Of a DNA stretch of 64,000 nt, positions 25,862 through 34,590 are shown piece after piece. The position numbers and the translations under genes are program-made. Position 1 is the stretch's first letter. The number at the start of each line of letters is the position of its first letter. The notes under the pieces were generated by a model. That model saw only the letters and a program-made list of their open reading frames with translations. It had not been told where the DNA came from and did no database searches. The DNA comes from DAOMFB01 sp963721385 (lineage in GTDB: Bacteria > Acidobacteriota > Thermoanaerobaculia > UBA5066), in the NCBI GenBank assembly GCA_963721385.1, contig CAVRJB010000001.1:1-64000 (forward strand), in the 5' to 3' direction.

Positions 25862-26864
25862 CCTCTCGGGGGTCCTCCAGACGGAGGAGGCGGACGGCGA
25901 GGCGACGCTCCGGCCGCGCACCTTCGACGATTTCGTGGGGCAGCCGAAGCTGAAGGAGACGCTCGGCGTCTTCATTCAGGCCGCGCGGCGGCGGCAGGAG
26001 CCGCTGGACCACGTCCTCCTCTGCGGCCCGCCGGGGCTCGGAAAGACGACGCTCGCGCACATCGTCGCCCGCGAAATGGGGGCGCAGGTCCGCGTCACGT
26101 CCGGCCCCGTCCTCGAGAAGGCGGGGGACCTCGCGGCGCTCCTGACGAACCTCGCACCCGGTGACGTCCTTTTCATCGACGAGATCCACCGGATGCCGCC
26201 TGCCGTCGAGGAGATCCTCTACCCCGCGATGGAGGACGGGAAGCTCGACCTCGTCATCGGAAGCGGACCTGGCGCACGGATGGTCGAGCTCCGGCTCCCG
26301 CCCTTCACGCTCATCGGCGCGACGACACGCGCCGGGCTCCTGTCGCAGCCCCTCACCGGCCGGTTCGGCATCACGCACCGGATCGACTACTACGACGGCA
26401 CGGCGCTCTCCGCGATCGTCGTCCGCTCGGCGGCCATCCTCGGCTGTCCGGTCGAGGCGGCGGCAGCGGGCGAACTCGCGCGCCGGAGCCGCGGAACCCC
26501 GCGCATCGCGAATCGGCTTCTGCGCCGGGTGCGGGACTACGCAGAGGTGGCGGGTGAGGCGTCCATCACGCTCGCGGGGGCGCAGACGGCGCTCGACAAG
26601 CTCGAGGTGGACCAGCACGGGCTCGACGAGGTCGACCGGAAGATCCTCGCGACGATGATCGAGCGGTTCGGCGGCGGACCGGTCGGCCTCTCGGCGCTCG
26701 CCCACTCGCTCGGCGAGGACAAGGGAACGCTCGAGGACCTCTACGAGCCGTTCCTTCTCCAGTCCGGCTTCATCCAGCGGACGCCGAAGGGGCGCGTCGC
26801 GTCGGCGCTCGCGTACCGCCACCTCGGGCTGAAGCCGGGAACGGACACCCCGCTATTCGGGTGA
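25848..26864 (+). CDS. ruvB: Holliday junction branch-migration helicase RuvB
   Basis: 338 residues. AAA+ motor with Walker A GPPGLGKTTLAH (about 61-72), Walker B DVLFIDEIHR (about 106), sensor GATTRAGLL and arginine-finger region PLTGRFGI. The C-terminal winged helix includes RTPKGRVASA. It drives branch migration with RuvA. ruvC is not adjacent. Its stop overlaps the GTG of the next gene by 4 bp. Confidence 0.97.
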   Translation: MDERILSGVLQTEEADGEATLRPRTFDDFVGQPKLKETLGVFIQAARRRQEPLDHVLLCGPPGLGKTTLAHIVAREMGAQVRVTSGPVLEKAGDLAALLTNLAPGDVLFIDEIHRMPPAVEEILYPAMEDGKLDLVIGSGPGARMVELRLPPFTLIGATTRAGLLSQPLTGRFGITHRIDYYDGTALSAIVVRSAAILGCPVEAAAAGELARRSRGTPRIANRLLRRVRDYAEVAGEASITLAGAQTALDKLEVDQHGLDEVDRKILATMIERFGGGPVGLSALAHSLGEDKGTLEDLYEPFLLQSGFIQRTPKGRVASALAYRHLGLKPGTDTPLFG

Positions 26865-27760
26865 AACGCGGATTGCTCGTCTACAACCCGGTCGCGGGAG
26901 GCGGAAAGCGCGTGCCGGCGCTCCGGGCCCTCGCGGCGCGGGCGAAGGAGCGCGGGCTCGACCTCTCCGAGGCCCCGACGACCGGGCCGGGGAGCGCGAC
27001 GGAGATCGTCCGCCGCGTCCTGCCGGAACGGCCCGACCTCGTCGTGGCCGCCGGGGGCGACACGACCGTCGCCGAGGTCGCGGCGGCGCTCGTCGGGACG
27101 GACATCCCGCTCGCGATCCTCCCGACGGGGACGACGAGCGTCGTCGCCCGCGAGTACGGCCTCGGGGCGACGCCGGAAGCCGCCGAGCGGCACCTTCTCT
27201 CGCCATGCACGCGCCCGCTGACCGTTTTTTCGGCCGCGGGGCGGCCGTCGGTTCTCTGCGTGGGCGCGGGCTTCGACGCGCGCGTGATGACCCACTTCCC
27301 GCCGCTCCTGAAAAAGCTCCTCGGCCGCGTCGGCTACGCCTGGACGTCGACGCGGGAGTGGCTGTCGTACGAGTTTCCGCGGCTCGAGGCGGAGGGGCTC
27401 GACGCCGACGGGCGCCCGTTCCGGCGCGAGGCGACGTTCCTCGTCGCGGCGAACACCTCGCGCTACGCGGGGAACCCGATCCTCTCCCCGTTCGCCGACC
27501 CGTCGGACGACCTCCTCGATGTGGTCCTCTTCACCTCCTCCTCGAAGATCACCCTCTTCCGCTTCTACCAGCTCCTTTCGCAGAAGAAGGCGGGGCAGCT
27601 CGCGCTCGAGGGTGTCGTCCGCTTCCCCGCGCAAACGCTGCACATCCGCTCCCTGGCGGGCTACGAGGTCGAGGTGCAGGTGGACGGCGAGGGGTGCGGC
27701 ACGACGCCGCTCTCCGTCGGCCCGGCGGTCGGGAAGGTGAACGTCGTCGTCCCGGAGTGA
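26861..27760 (+). CDS. Diacylglycerol/lipid kinase family protein (YegS/BmrU type)
   Basis: 299 residues from a GTG coupled to ruvB. The DAGK catalytic N-domain has YNPVAGGGKR and the nucleotide signature AAGGDTTVAEV (about 63-73), then ILPTGTTSVVAREYGL. The C-domain is the usual beta-rich part ending in GCGTTPLSVGPA. It would phosphorylate a lipid or sphingoid alcohol at the inner membrane. Its exact substrate is not predictable. Convergent with nadB. Confidence 0.88.
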   Translation: MKRGLLVYNPVAGGGKRVPALRALAARAKERGLDLSEAPTTGPGSATEIVRRVLPERPDLVVAAGGDTTVAEVAAALVGTDIPLAILPTGTTSVVAREYGLGATPEAAERHLLSPCTRPLTVFSAAGRPSVLCVGAGFDARVMTHFPPLLKKLLGRVGYAWTSTREWLSYEFPRLEAEGLDADGRPFRREATFLVAANTSRYAGNPILSPFADPSDDLLDVVLFTSSSKITLFRFYQLLSQKKAGQLALEGVVRFPAQTLHIRSLAGYEVEVQVDGEGCGTTPLSVGPAVGKVNVVVPE

Positions 27761-27764
27761 ACGA

Positions 27765-29447
27765 TCAGCTCTTCCGGTAGTGGCAGCCGCGGGAGACGGG
27801 GTTCTTGAAGGCGGACTGGGCGATGAGGCTGGCCGCGCGGACGCCGTGGAAGAGGTCGACGATCTCCCGCGAGACCTTCGTCACCTGGTAGAAGCGGAGA
27901 ATCCTCTTTTCGAGGTCGCGGAGGTCGGCCATGGCGCGCGAGAGGCGCGCGGTCGTCCGGACGATGCCGACGTAGTTCCACATCGTCGAGCGGATCGTCG
28001 CCCAGTCCTGTGCGAGGAGGGCCGGGTCCTCGTTGAGCGCGTCGCCCGGCGAATGCCAGTCGGGGATCGACCGGAACGTCGAAGGCGGGAACGGGCGCCC
28101 GCGCTTCAGGCGGTCCGCGATCGAGCGCGCGGCGTGTGTCCCCCAGACCAGCCCCTCGAGAAGCGATGTCGAGGCGAGGCGGTTGGCCCCGTGGACGCCG
28201 GTGCAGCTCGTCTCGCCGACGGCATAGAGCTGGCGGATCGTCGTCTTCCCCTCGAGGTCGGCGAGGACGCCGCCGCAGAAGTAGTGCGCCGCGGGGACGA
28301 CGGGGATCGGCTCCTTCGAAATGTCGATGCCGTACGTGGCACAGGTGGCGGCGATCGTCGGAAAGCGCTCGGCGATCGAGAGCCGCCGCTTCGTGCCCCA
28401 ATGGTGCACGAGGTCGAGGTAGACGCACGGCTCCCCGCGGGCCGTCATCTCCTCGACGATGGCGCGAGTCACGACGTCGCGCGGAGCGAGGTCCTTCCGC
28501 CGGTCGTAGCGGCGCATGAAGGCCTCTCCGGCCTTGTTCACGAGGACCGCCCCCTCGCCGCGGAGCGCCTCCGAGATCAGGAAGCGCGGGGCGTCCTCGT
28601 GGTAAAGGGTCGTGGGGTGGAACTGGACGTACTCGAGGTTCTGCGTGGCGGCGCCGGCGCGGTCGGCCATGGCCAGCCCGTCGCCGATCGCCTGGGCGGT
28701 ATTCGTCGTGTGGAGGAAGAGGCGCCCCACACCTCCTGTCGCGAGGACGGTGAAGTCCGAGAGGACCGTGTGGACCCGGCCGGCGCCGTCGAGGACGTAG
28801 GCGCCGAGGCAGGGGTCCTGCAGCGCGTAGCGCTGGGACACGTCGGTCGAGTGATGGCGGGCCGTGATGAGGTCGATGGCGGTGGCGTCCGCCCAGATCG
28901 TGACGTTCCGCTCCCGCTTCACACGGGCCAGGAGCGCCGTCTCGATGGCAAGGCCCGTGGCATCGGCCGCGTGGACGATCCGGGGGACCGAGTGGGCTCC
29001 CTCCCGCGCGAAGTCGAGGTCGCCGCCCGTCGTCCGCGAGAAGGGGACGCGGGCCTCCTTCAGGAGGACCTCCTCGACGACCCGCGGTCCCTCGCCCGCG
29101 AGGAGCGTCACCGCCTCGGGGTTGCAGAGGCCGGCGCCGGCCCGGAGGATGTCGCGGACGAGCGACGCGGACGAGTCGTTCTTCCCGAAGTAGATGATGC
29201 CGCCCTGGGCCCAGCCGGTGTTGCAGTCCGCCGGGTCTGCGGCCTTCGTGAGGACGAGGACCTTCACGCCGCGCCGGGCAAGGGTGAAGGCCGTCGCGAG
29301 ACCGGCGATGCCCGAGCCGAGGACGAGGACGGGGACGCGGAAACGTCCGGGGAACTCCGGTTTCGGTGCTTCAACGGCGACGTGACCCGCCGCTCCGGCC
29401 CGAGCGCGGAGGGGGGAGGGGGGAACCCGGCGGTCGGGTTCCCCCAA
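27765..29447 (-). CDS. nadB: L-aspartate oxidase
   Basis: About 560 residues. FAD motif VLGSGIAGLATAFTLARRG at the N-terminus, NTGWAQGGIIYF, TTGGDLDFAREGAHS, VLATGGVGRLFLHTTN, and GVHGANRLASTSLLEGLVWG all match NadB of the succinate dehydrogenase flavoprotein family. It oxidises aspartate to iminoaspartate for NAD synthesis. The start is unsure: no ATG or GTG lies between the nadC stop and the FAD motif. The TTG at 29447 overlaps nadC by 77 bp and is only the best of poor options. nadA is not in the window. Confidence 0.88.
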   Translation of the reverse strand: MGEPDRRVPPSPLRARAGAAGHVAVEAPKPEFPGRFRVPVLVLGSGIAGLATAFTLARRGVKVLVLTKAADPADCNTGWAQGGIIYFGKNDSSASLVRDILRAGAGLCNPEAVTLLAGEGPRVVEEVLLKEARVPFSRTTGGDLDFAREGAHSVPRIVHAADATGLAIETALLARVKRERNVTIWADATAIDLITARHHSTDVSQRYALQDPCLGAYVLDGAGRVHTVLSDFTVLATGGVGRLFLHTTNTAQAIGDGLAMADRAGAATQNLEYVQFHPTTLYHEDAPRFLISEALRGEGAVLVNKAGEAFMRRYDRRKDLAPRDVVTRAIVEEMTARGEPCVYLDLVHHWGTKRRLSIAERFPTIAATCATYGIDISKEPIPVVPAAHYFCGGVLADLEGKTTIRQLYAVGETSCTGVHGANRLASTSLLEGLVWGTHAARSIADRLKRGRPFPPSTFRSIPDWHSPGDALNEDPALLAQDWATIRSTMWNYVGIVRTTARLSRAMADLRDLEKRILRFYQVTKVSREIVDLFHGVRAASLIAQSAFKNPVSRGCHYRKS

Positions 29448-30330
29448 CTTCCAGTGCGATGTCGACGGCTCGGGCGGAGTGGGTGAGCGCGCCCGCGGAG
29501 ACGAAGTCCACACCCGCCCTCGCCGCGGCGCGCGCCTTCGCGGGAGTCATCCCCCCCGAGGCCTCGACGGTCACCTCGCGCCCCGTCGCCTCGCGAAAAA
29601 GGTCGACGTCCTTCACCGCCCGGCGTATCGCCGGGAGCTCCATGTTGTCGAGGAGGATCCGTTCCGCTCCGGCGTCGAGCGCCTGGTGGACCTCGTCGAT
29701 CGTCCGCGCCTCGGCCTCGATCAGGTGGCGACGGAGGCGCGGATTGAGGTCCCGGAAGTCGACGACACGTCGCGTCGCCTCCCACGCGCTTCCCGCGCCG
29801 TCCGCGTGGTTGTCCTTCACGAGGAAGCCGTGAGCGAGGCCGAACCGGTGGTTCGTGCCGCCGCCCGAGCGGACGGCGTAGCGCTCGAAGAGGCGAAGGC
29901 CCGGCGTCGTCTTCCGGGTGTCGAGGAGGACGGTCTTCGTCCCCCGGAGCGCCGCGGCGTAATCCCGCGTCCGCGTCGCGATGCCCGAGAGGCGCTGGAC
30001 GAGGTTCAGCGCGGTCCGCTCTGCGGCGAGGACCGTGATCGCGGGTCCCTCGACCTTCGCGAGCACCGTGCCCGGCCTCACGCGGGTCCCGTCGGTCACG
30101 AGCACCTCGGCGCGCGCCGGAGGATGGAGAAACGCGAAGAGCTGCGGCAGAAACGCCGTTCCGCAGACAACGGCGCGCTCGCGGCAGACCATCCGCGCGG
30201 AGACGAGGGCGGCGGGGCCGAAGACCGCGAGCGACGTCACGTCCTCGCCGTCCTCCGCGAAGGCCCGCGTCAGCAGGTCGTCGAGGGCTCCCTGGAGGTC
30301 GCGCGGCAGGGCCGCGGGCGCGTGAGCCAC
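29371..30330 (-). CDS. nadC: Quinolinate phosphoribosyltransferase (carboxylating)
   Basis: 319 residues from GTG 30330. Motifs: EDVTSLAVF, ERTALNLVQRLSGIATRTR, LLDTRKTTPGLR, GGGTNHRFGL, VKDNH, and the phosphate-binding VEASGGM near the C-terminus. It makes nicotinate mononucleotide from quinolinate. A TACAAT box 8 bp before the GTG suggests a leaderless transcript. The 3' end beyond about residue 295 is unusually Pro/Ser/Arg-rich and contains the hairpin at 29419. Upstream partner of nadB. Confidence 0.93.
   Translation of the reverse strand: MAHAPAALPRDLQGALDDLLTRAFAEDGEDVTSLAVFGPAALVSARMVCRERAVVCGTAFLPQLFAFLHPPARAEVLVTDGTRVRPGTVLAKVEGPAITVLAAERTALNLVQRLSGIATRTRDYAAALRGTKTVLLDTRKTTPGLRLFERYAVRSGGGTNHRFGLAHGFLVKDNHADGAGSAWEATRRVVDFRDLNPRLRRHLIEAEARTIDEVHQALDAGAERILLDNMELPAIRRAVKDVDLFREATGREVTVEASGGMTPAKARAAARAGVDFVSAGALTHSARAVDIALEVGGTRPPGSPLPPPRSGRSGGSRRR
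29419..29445. repeat. Perfect 11-bp hairpin inside the nadC 3' end
   Basis: GGGGGAACCCG and CGGGTTCCCCC are perfectly complementary across a 5-nt loop. The dyad sits in the nadC tail directly upstream of the nadB FAD domain. No T-run follows on either strand, so it may be an mRNA-processing or stability element, or a repeat-type insertion. Confidence 0.5.
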
Positions 30331-30338
30331 GGGACGAG

Positions 30339-30344
30339 ATTGTA
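30339..30344 (-). promoter_or_regulatory. Candidate -10 box of nadC, leaderless start
   Basis: On the minus strand TACAAT (one mismatch from TATAAT) is followed 8 bp later by the nadC GTG. A start point at the usual distance would fall on or next to the start codon. No matching -35 is evident. Confidence 0.4.
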
Positions 30345-30493
30345 GGCCCACGGCCTGATCGGCCCGATTCCGCGGTCGCGACGCGGACGGGGCGAGGGAT
30401 GCGCGAAGCAAGCAAACGCATCATAAAAGTGCCCTTCTTCCGGCGGCATAATTCCGGATTGCCCCGGGTCCTCCGGGACGGAGGTCGTACCAG

Positions 30494-32701
30494 ATGAAAC
30501 GGACCGCGCTGGCTCTCGCTCTCTCCCTGCTCGCCCTGCCCGCCCTTGCCGACGAAGGGATGTGGATGCCCCAGCAGATCCCTGAGCTGGCCCCGCGCCT
30601 CCGCGCCATGGGATTCGCGGGCGACCCGAAGACGTTCGCCGACCTGACCGGCTTCCCGATGGGCGCGATCGTCTCCCTCGGCGGCTGCAGCGCCTCGTTC
30701 GTGTCTCCCGAGGGCCTCATCGTCACGAACCACCACTGTGTCCAGAGCGCCCTTCAGTACAACTCGAAGCCCGACAGGAACCTGATGGTGGACGGCTTCC
30801 TCGCAAAGGCACGCGCCGAGGAGCTCTGGGTCGGCCCGGGCTCGCGCGTGACGGTCACCGTCTCGGTGAAAGAGGTGACCGACGAGATCGCAGGGAAGAT
30901 CGACCCGAAGACCACCGACCGCCAGCGCTACGACATCGTCGAGAAGCGCGTGAAGGAGCGGACCGCCCTCTGCGAGAAGGAGGGCTTCCGCTGCACGGTG
31001 TCGTCCTTCTTCGAGGGGAAGAAGTGGTACGAGCTGGCCCAGATGGAGATCCCGGACGTCCGCCTCGTCTATGCGCCCTCGGCCGGCATCGGCAATTTCG
31101 GCGGAGAGTCCGACAACTGGCAGTGGCCGCGCCACACGGGCGACTTCGGGTTCTACCGCGCATACGTCTCGCCTGCCGGGAAGGCAGTTCCCCATTCGAA
31201 GGACAACGTCCCCTACCGGCCGAAGCAGTTCCTCAACGTCTCGACGAAGGGCGCAAACCCCGGCGAGCTCGTCTTCGTCGCGGGCTACCCGGGCCGGACG
31301 TTCCGGCTGAACACCTACGCGGAGGTGAAGGAGACGGTCGGCTTCACGCTGCCCCGCGTCGTGAAGCGCTACGGGGAGCAGATCGCCCTCCTCGAGAAGC
31401 TGTCGAAGGAGGACAAGGAGACGGCGCTCCGCGTCTCGACCCGCCTCCGGGGCCTCAACAACACGCTGACGAAGGACAAGGGAGTCCTCGAGGGGATGTT
31501 GAAGGGGGGCCTCCTCGCAGAGAAGGAGTCGAACGAGAAGGAGCTGATCGCCTGGATCGACGCCGACCCGGCCCGGAAGGCCGCTTACGGTGACGTCCTC
31601 CCGGCGCTGAACGCCCTCGTCGCGGAGAAGGCGCGGACGCGCGAGCGGGACGCCCTGCTCGTCGAGCTCTCGGGAGGGATGGGACCGGTGCCCTCCTCGG
31701 CGCTCGGCGCGGCGCAGGTGCTCTACCGCTTCTCGGTGGAGAAGCCGAAACCGGACGCGGACCGCGAACCGGCCTACCAGCAGCGGAACTGGACCCGCCT
31801 CCGTGAGGCGCAGGAGCGCGCGCAAAGGAACCTCGACCCCAAGGCCGACCGCATCCTGATGACCTATACGCTCTCCGACGTCGCGAAGCTCCCGGCAGGA
31901 CAGCGGATCGAGGCCGTCGACAAGGCCGTGGGCCTCGCGCCCGGCATGAGCGAGGTCGACGCCGCGAAGGCGATTTCAGCCTACCTGGACCGGTTCCTCG
32001 CACGGACGAAGCTCTACGACAAGGAGTTCCGTCTCGGGTGTCTCGACAAGTCGACGGCGGAACTCGTGGCGACGAACGACACCGCGCTCGCGCTCGCGGC
32101 CTCGCTCTACCCGCTCTCGGAGCAGAACCGGGAGAGGGTGAAGGAGCGGACCGGAGCGACGTACCGCCTCGGGCCGCGCTACGCCGACGCGCTGCTCCTG
32201 AAGAGCGGCGGCCTCTTGGCGCCCGACGCCAACTCCACGCTCCGCGTGACGTACGGCCAGGTGAAGCCGGTGGAGCCGCGCGACGGGATCCTCTTCCTCG
32301 CGCAGACGACGCTGGCGGGGATCGTCGAGAAGGCCACGGGGACGGGCGAGTTCAACGCGCCGAAGGCCGAGCTGGAGGCGATCCGGGCGCTCCGCGCCGG
32401 GAAGAAGAGCCCGTACCTCGACGCGAAGCTGAACGACGTTCCGGTCGACTTTCTCTCCACCGTCGACACGACGGGCGGCAACTCCGGCTCGGCCACGCTG
32501 AACGCGGCCGGCGAGCTGGTCGGGCTTCTCTTCGACGGGACGTACGACACGGTCGCCTCCGACTACCTCTTCGACGCGGAGAAGACGCGCTCGATCCACG
32601 TCGACTCGCGCTACATGCTCTGGGTGATGTCAAACGTCGACGGCGCGGCGAACCTTCTCTCGGAGATGGGCATCCACGAATCTGATCCTGTGCAGAAATA
32701 G
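30494..32701 (+). CDS. S46 family dipeptidyl-peptidase (DPP7/DPP11 type), periplasmic
   Basis: 735 residues. Sec signal peptide (about 1-19, MKRTALALALSLLALPALA). Chymotrypsin-like halves carry His in TNHHCVQSA (about 80), Asp in the ESDNWQWPRHTGDFGFYR block (about 205-220) and Ser in TTGGNSGSATL (about 663), split by a helical domain. Removes N-terminal dipeptides. The residue 18 after the Ser is Gly (LLFDGTYD), where acid-specific DPP11 has Arg, so a DPP7-like preference for hydrophobic P1 is more likely. GGAGGT lies before the ATG. Confidence 0.92.
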   Translation: MKRTALALALSLLALPALADEGMWMPQQIPELAPRLRAMGFAGDPKTFADLTGFPMGAIVSLGGCSASFVSPEGLIVTNHHCVQSALQYNSKPDRNLMVDGFLAKARAEELWVGPGSRVTVTVSVKEVTDEIAGKIDPKTTDRQRYDIVEKRVKERTALCEKEGFRCTVSSFFEGKKWYELAQMEIPDVRLVYAPSAGIGNFGGESDNWQWPRHTGDFGFYRAYVSPAGKAVPHSKDNVPYRPKQFLNVSTKGANPGELVFVAGYPGRTFRLNTYAEVKETVGFTLPRVVKRYGEQIALLEKLSKEDKETALRVSTRLRGLNNTLTKDKGVLEGMLKGGLLAEKESNEKELIAWIDADPARKAAYGDVLPALNALVAEKARTRERDALLVELSGGMGPVPSSALGAAQVLYRFSVEKPKPDADREPAYQQRNWTRLREAQERAQRNLDPKADRILMTYTLSDVAKLPAGQRIEAVDKAVGLAPGMSEVDAAKAISAYLDRFLARTKLYDKEFRLGCLDKSTAELVATNDTALALAASLYPLSEQNRERVKERTGATYRLGPRYADALLLKSGGLLAPDANSTLRVTYGQVKPVEPRDGILFLAQTTLAGIVEKATGTGEFNAPKAELEAIRALRAGKKSPYLDAKLNDVPVDFLSTVDTTGGNSGSATLNAAGELVGLLFDGTYDTVASDYLFDAEKTRSIHVDSRYMLWVMSNVDGAANLLSEMGIHESDPVQK

Positions 32702-32719
32702 ATTCACGCGAGGAGGACG

Positions 32720-33151
32720 TCAGCGGGGAGCCGTCTCGAGCCCCGGAAACGACAGCGACAGAGCCTGAAGGAAAGCCCTCGGCTCCGCGGGGGAGACGAC
32801 GACGACGCGGCGCGGGAGCGCGAGGACGACGGAGAGCTTCGGGTCGGTGACGAAGGCGCGGAACCGGCCGAGAGTCTTGTTCCAGAAATAGCCGGTGATG
32901 GAGTAGAGCCCGCCGTTCCCCCAGATCCGGATCGAGCACGCCATCGCGTCCGGGTCGGCCCAGGCCCGCGAGAGCCCGTCGAGCCTCACCGGCGTGCTCC
33001 AGAGGAGGCGCTGGATCCGGAGTTCCCGCGGTCCGATTTCGTAGCCCGTCACGACGAAAAGCAGGGCGACGACGGCGACGAGGGAGACGATCACCGCAAA
33101 GCCAGTTCCGAACGCTTCGGCGAAGGGGACCCGCGTCCCGCGCGGAATCAC
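32720..33151 (-). CDS. Bacterial PH-like-domain membrane protein, 5' end apparently frameshifted
   Basis: 143 residues from GTG 33151. One transmembrane helix (about 12-36), then a PH-like beta domain (GYEIGPRELRIQRLLWSTPVRLDGL, FWNKTLGRFRAFVTDP) as in the bacterial bPH/YdbS-type proteins. Upstream codons in the same frame still encode a hydrophobic stretch (ATVVLAGVAWAAW) with no start codon. An ATG at 33206 one base out of frame would supply MSSSATVVLAG if one C in CCC near 33200 were absent. The true product is probably about 160 residues with two helices. Confidence 0.65.
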   Translation of the reverse strand: MIPRGTRVPFAEAFGTGFAVIVSLVAVVALLFVVTGYEIGPRELRIQRLLWSTPVRLDGLSRAWADPDAMACSIRIWGNGGLYSITGYFWNKTLGRFRAFVTDPKLSVVLALPRRVVVVSPAEPRAFLQALSLSFPGLETAPR

Positions 33152-33317
33152 CCGCCAGGCGGCCCACGCGACCCCCGCGAGGACGACCGTCGCCGAGGAG
33201 GGACATGATCTTCAGCGATGTCGGCCACGGAGCGGCCCGGAACTGCTGCATCGAGGGTTACTTCATCTTAGCGCGGCATCGCCGGGCGGCCGCCGGCGGA
33301 ACGGTGTCGATCCGACG

Positions 33318-34370
33318 TCAGCGGGAGAGCATCGAGAAGACCAGCAGAATCGCCAGGACGGCGAGGAGGGCGAGGACGACCTTGAGGGCGGACCACGGCG
33401 CCCGGCCCGAAACGCGGCCCGTGACTCCGTTGACGAGAAAGCGATAGGGAGTGCCGCGGTAGTCGTAGGCGGCGATCCAGATCGGGAAGAGGCCATTCTT
33501 GTAGGCGATTCCGGACCACGCCGTCCGGATCGAGAGCCCGCGGTGCATCGGCGCGGGAATCTGTCCGGCGCAGGCGGCGCGGATCTCCGCCTCCATCCGC
33601 GCCTGCGCCGTGCGGAGGGCGTCCGGCAGGTCGACGGCGTACTCCTCGGCGAGGAAGCCCGAGAGGAACGACGGGTCGTACGGGACGAGGTCCTTCGTCG
33701 GGAAGGGCTCGAGCCCGGGCAGCAGCTCGCGCGGGAGTCCCTTCGAGGCGGCGACCGGCAGGTCGTCGAAGAACTTCTCGAGGAAGCCGGAGACGTGCTC
33801 CCACCGGACCCGCGTCTCGACTCGCCCGTCGACCTGGACCTGGTGCGGTGTCCCCGCCTCGGCTTCCCACGCGGAGTGCGTGGCCGCGTCGAACGTCCAG
33901 AACGGGACGTAGACCCCTTGCAGCGCGGAGAGCGCGGCGGCCTCGCCGAGGTCTTTCGGACGGAACCAGAGACGCGAGAGCCAGCCGCGGAAGAGCTCCG
34001 CGGCGCGGCCCCGGTCGATCCGGAACGGGAGCAGCCCTTCCGGCCGGATCATCTTCCCGTCGGGCGGTGCCTCGACAACGGCGGGCGTCCCGCAGAAGGC
34101 GCAGCGCGACGCCGCGACGCCGGGTTCGAGCGTCTCGACGGCGCTGCAACGCTGACAGCGGACTCTCTTCCGCGCCACGCCCCAGCCGAGGTCGCGCGGC
34201 TTCCTGAGCCCCTCCTCGATCGGCTTCTCGACGACCTGTCCGGCGGAGCGCGGCACCTCGCGGACCGTGCCGCAGTACGGACACCTCAGGGCGTCGGCGA
34301 CCGGATTCCAGACGACGTCGGCGCCGCACGCGGCGCACGGAAACTTCCGAAGCCCGGCTTCGGGCGTCAA
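33318..34370 (-). CDS. Double zinc-ribbon protein with C-terminal membrane anchor
   Basis: 350 residues from a TTG that overlaps the TGA of the preceding frame (TTGA). Two zinc ribbons at the N-terminus, CAACG...CPYCG (about 11-33) and CQRCS...CAFCG (about 68-90). A conserved middle region (LQGVYVPFWTFDA, SYDP-like block, FLAEEYAVDL) and a single C-terminal membrane helix (LALLAVLAILLVFSML) follow. Such proteins occur next to SPFH/virion-core-like genes, as here. No enzymatic motif is seen; I think of a membrane-associated scaffold, at low certainty. Confidence 0.72.
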   Translation of the reverse strand: MTPEAGLRKFPCAACGADVVWNPVADALRCPYCGTVREVPRSAGQVVEKPIEEGLRKPRDLGWGVARKRVRCQRCSAVETLEPGVAASRCAFCGTPAVVEAPPDGKMIRPEGLLPFRIDRGRAAELFRGWLSRLWFRPKDLGEAAALSALQGVYVPFWTFDAATHSAWEAEAGTPHQVQVDGRVETRVRWEHVSGFLEKFFDDLPVAASKGLPRELLPGLEPFPTKDLVPYDPSFLSGFLAEEYAVDLPDALRTAQARMEAEIRAACAGQIPAPMHRGLSIRTAWSGIAYKNGLFPIWIAAYDYRGTPYRFLVNGVTGRVSGRAPWSALKVVLALLAVLAILLVFSMLSR

Positions 34371-34590
34371 CGTCCGGGCGGTGGCGGTGGCGGTGGCGGT
34401 GCGGCTCCGGCGGCGCCCTCGAATCCGGCGTAGGTGGCGAGCGGCGCCCAGCCGCCCGCGCCCGGGTGCCACGCGAGCGTCGCCGGGGCGACCTGCCCCG
34501 CCGCGACCATCGCCTTGAGCGCGTCGTCGGTGTAGGGCCCGTACGTCTTGCCGTCGACGGTCAGCGACCAGCGCGGCGCGGCGCGGCCGC
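34367..34590 (-). pseudogene. GYF_2 C-terminal domain detached from the SPFH protein by a frameshift
   Basis: Reading one frame over from the SPFH stop gives WSLTVDGKTYGPYTDDALKA, WHPGAGGWAPLATYAGFEG and a short poly-Pro tail, a clear GYF_2 domain with no start codon of its own. It ends in a TGA that overlaps the TTG of the zinc-ribbon gene, as expected of an operon junction. A single-base loss in the CG-rich run near 34572-34590 would explain the split. SPFH-Pro linker-GYF fusions are a known arrangement. Confidence 0.65.

Noticed and set aside
34376..34400. GGTGGC tandem repeat as a possible microsatellite or CRISPR remnant
   Set aside because: It encodes the poly-Pro tail of the GYF_2 frame and is simply coding low complexity.
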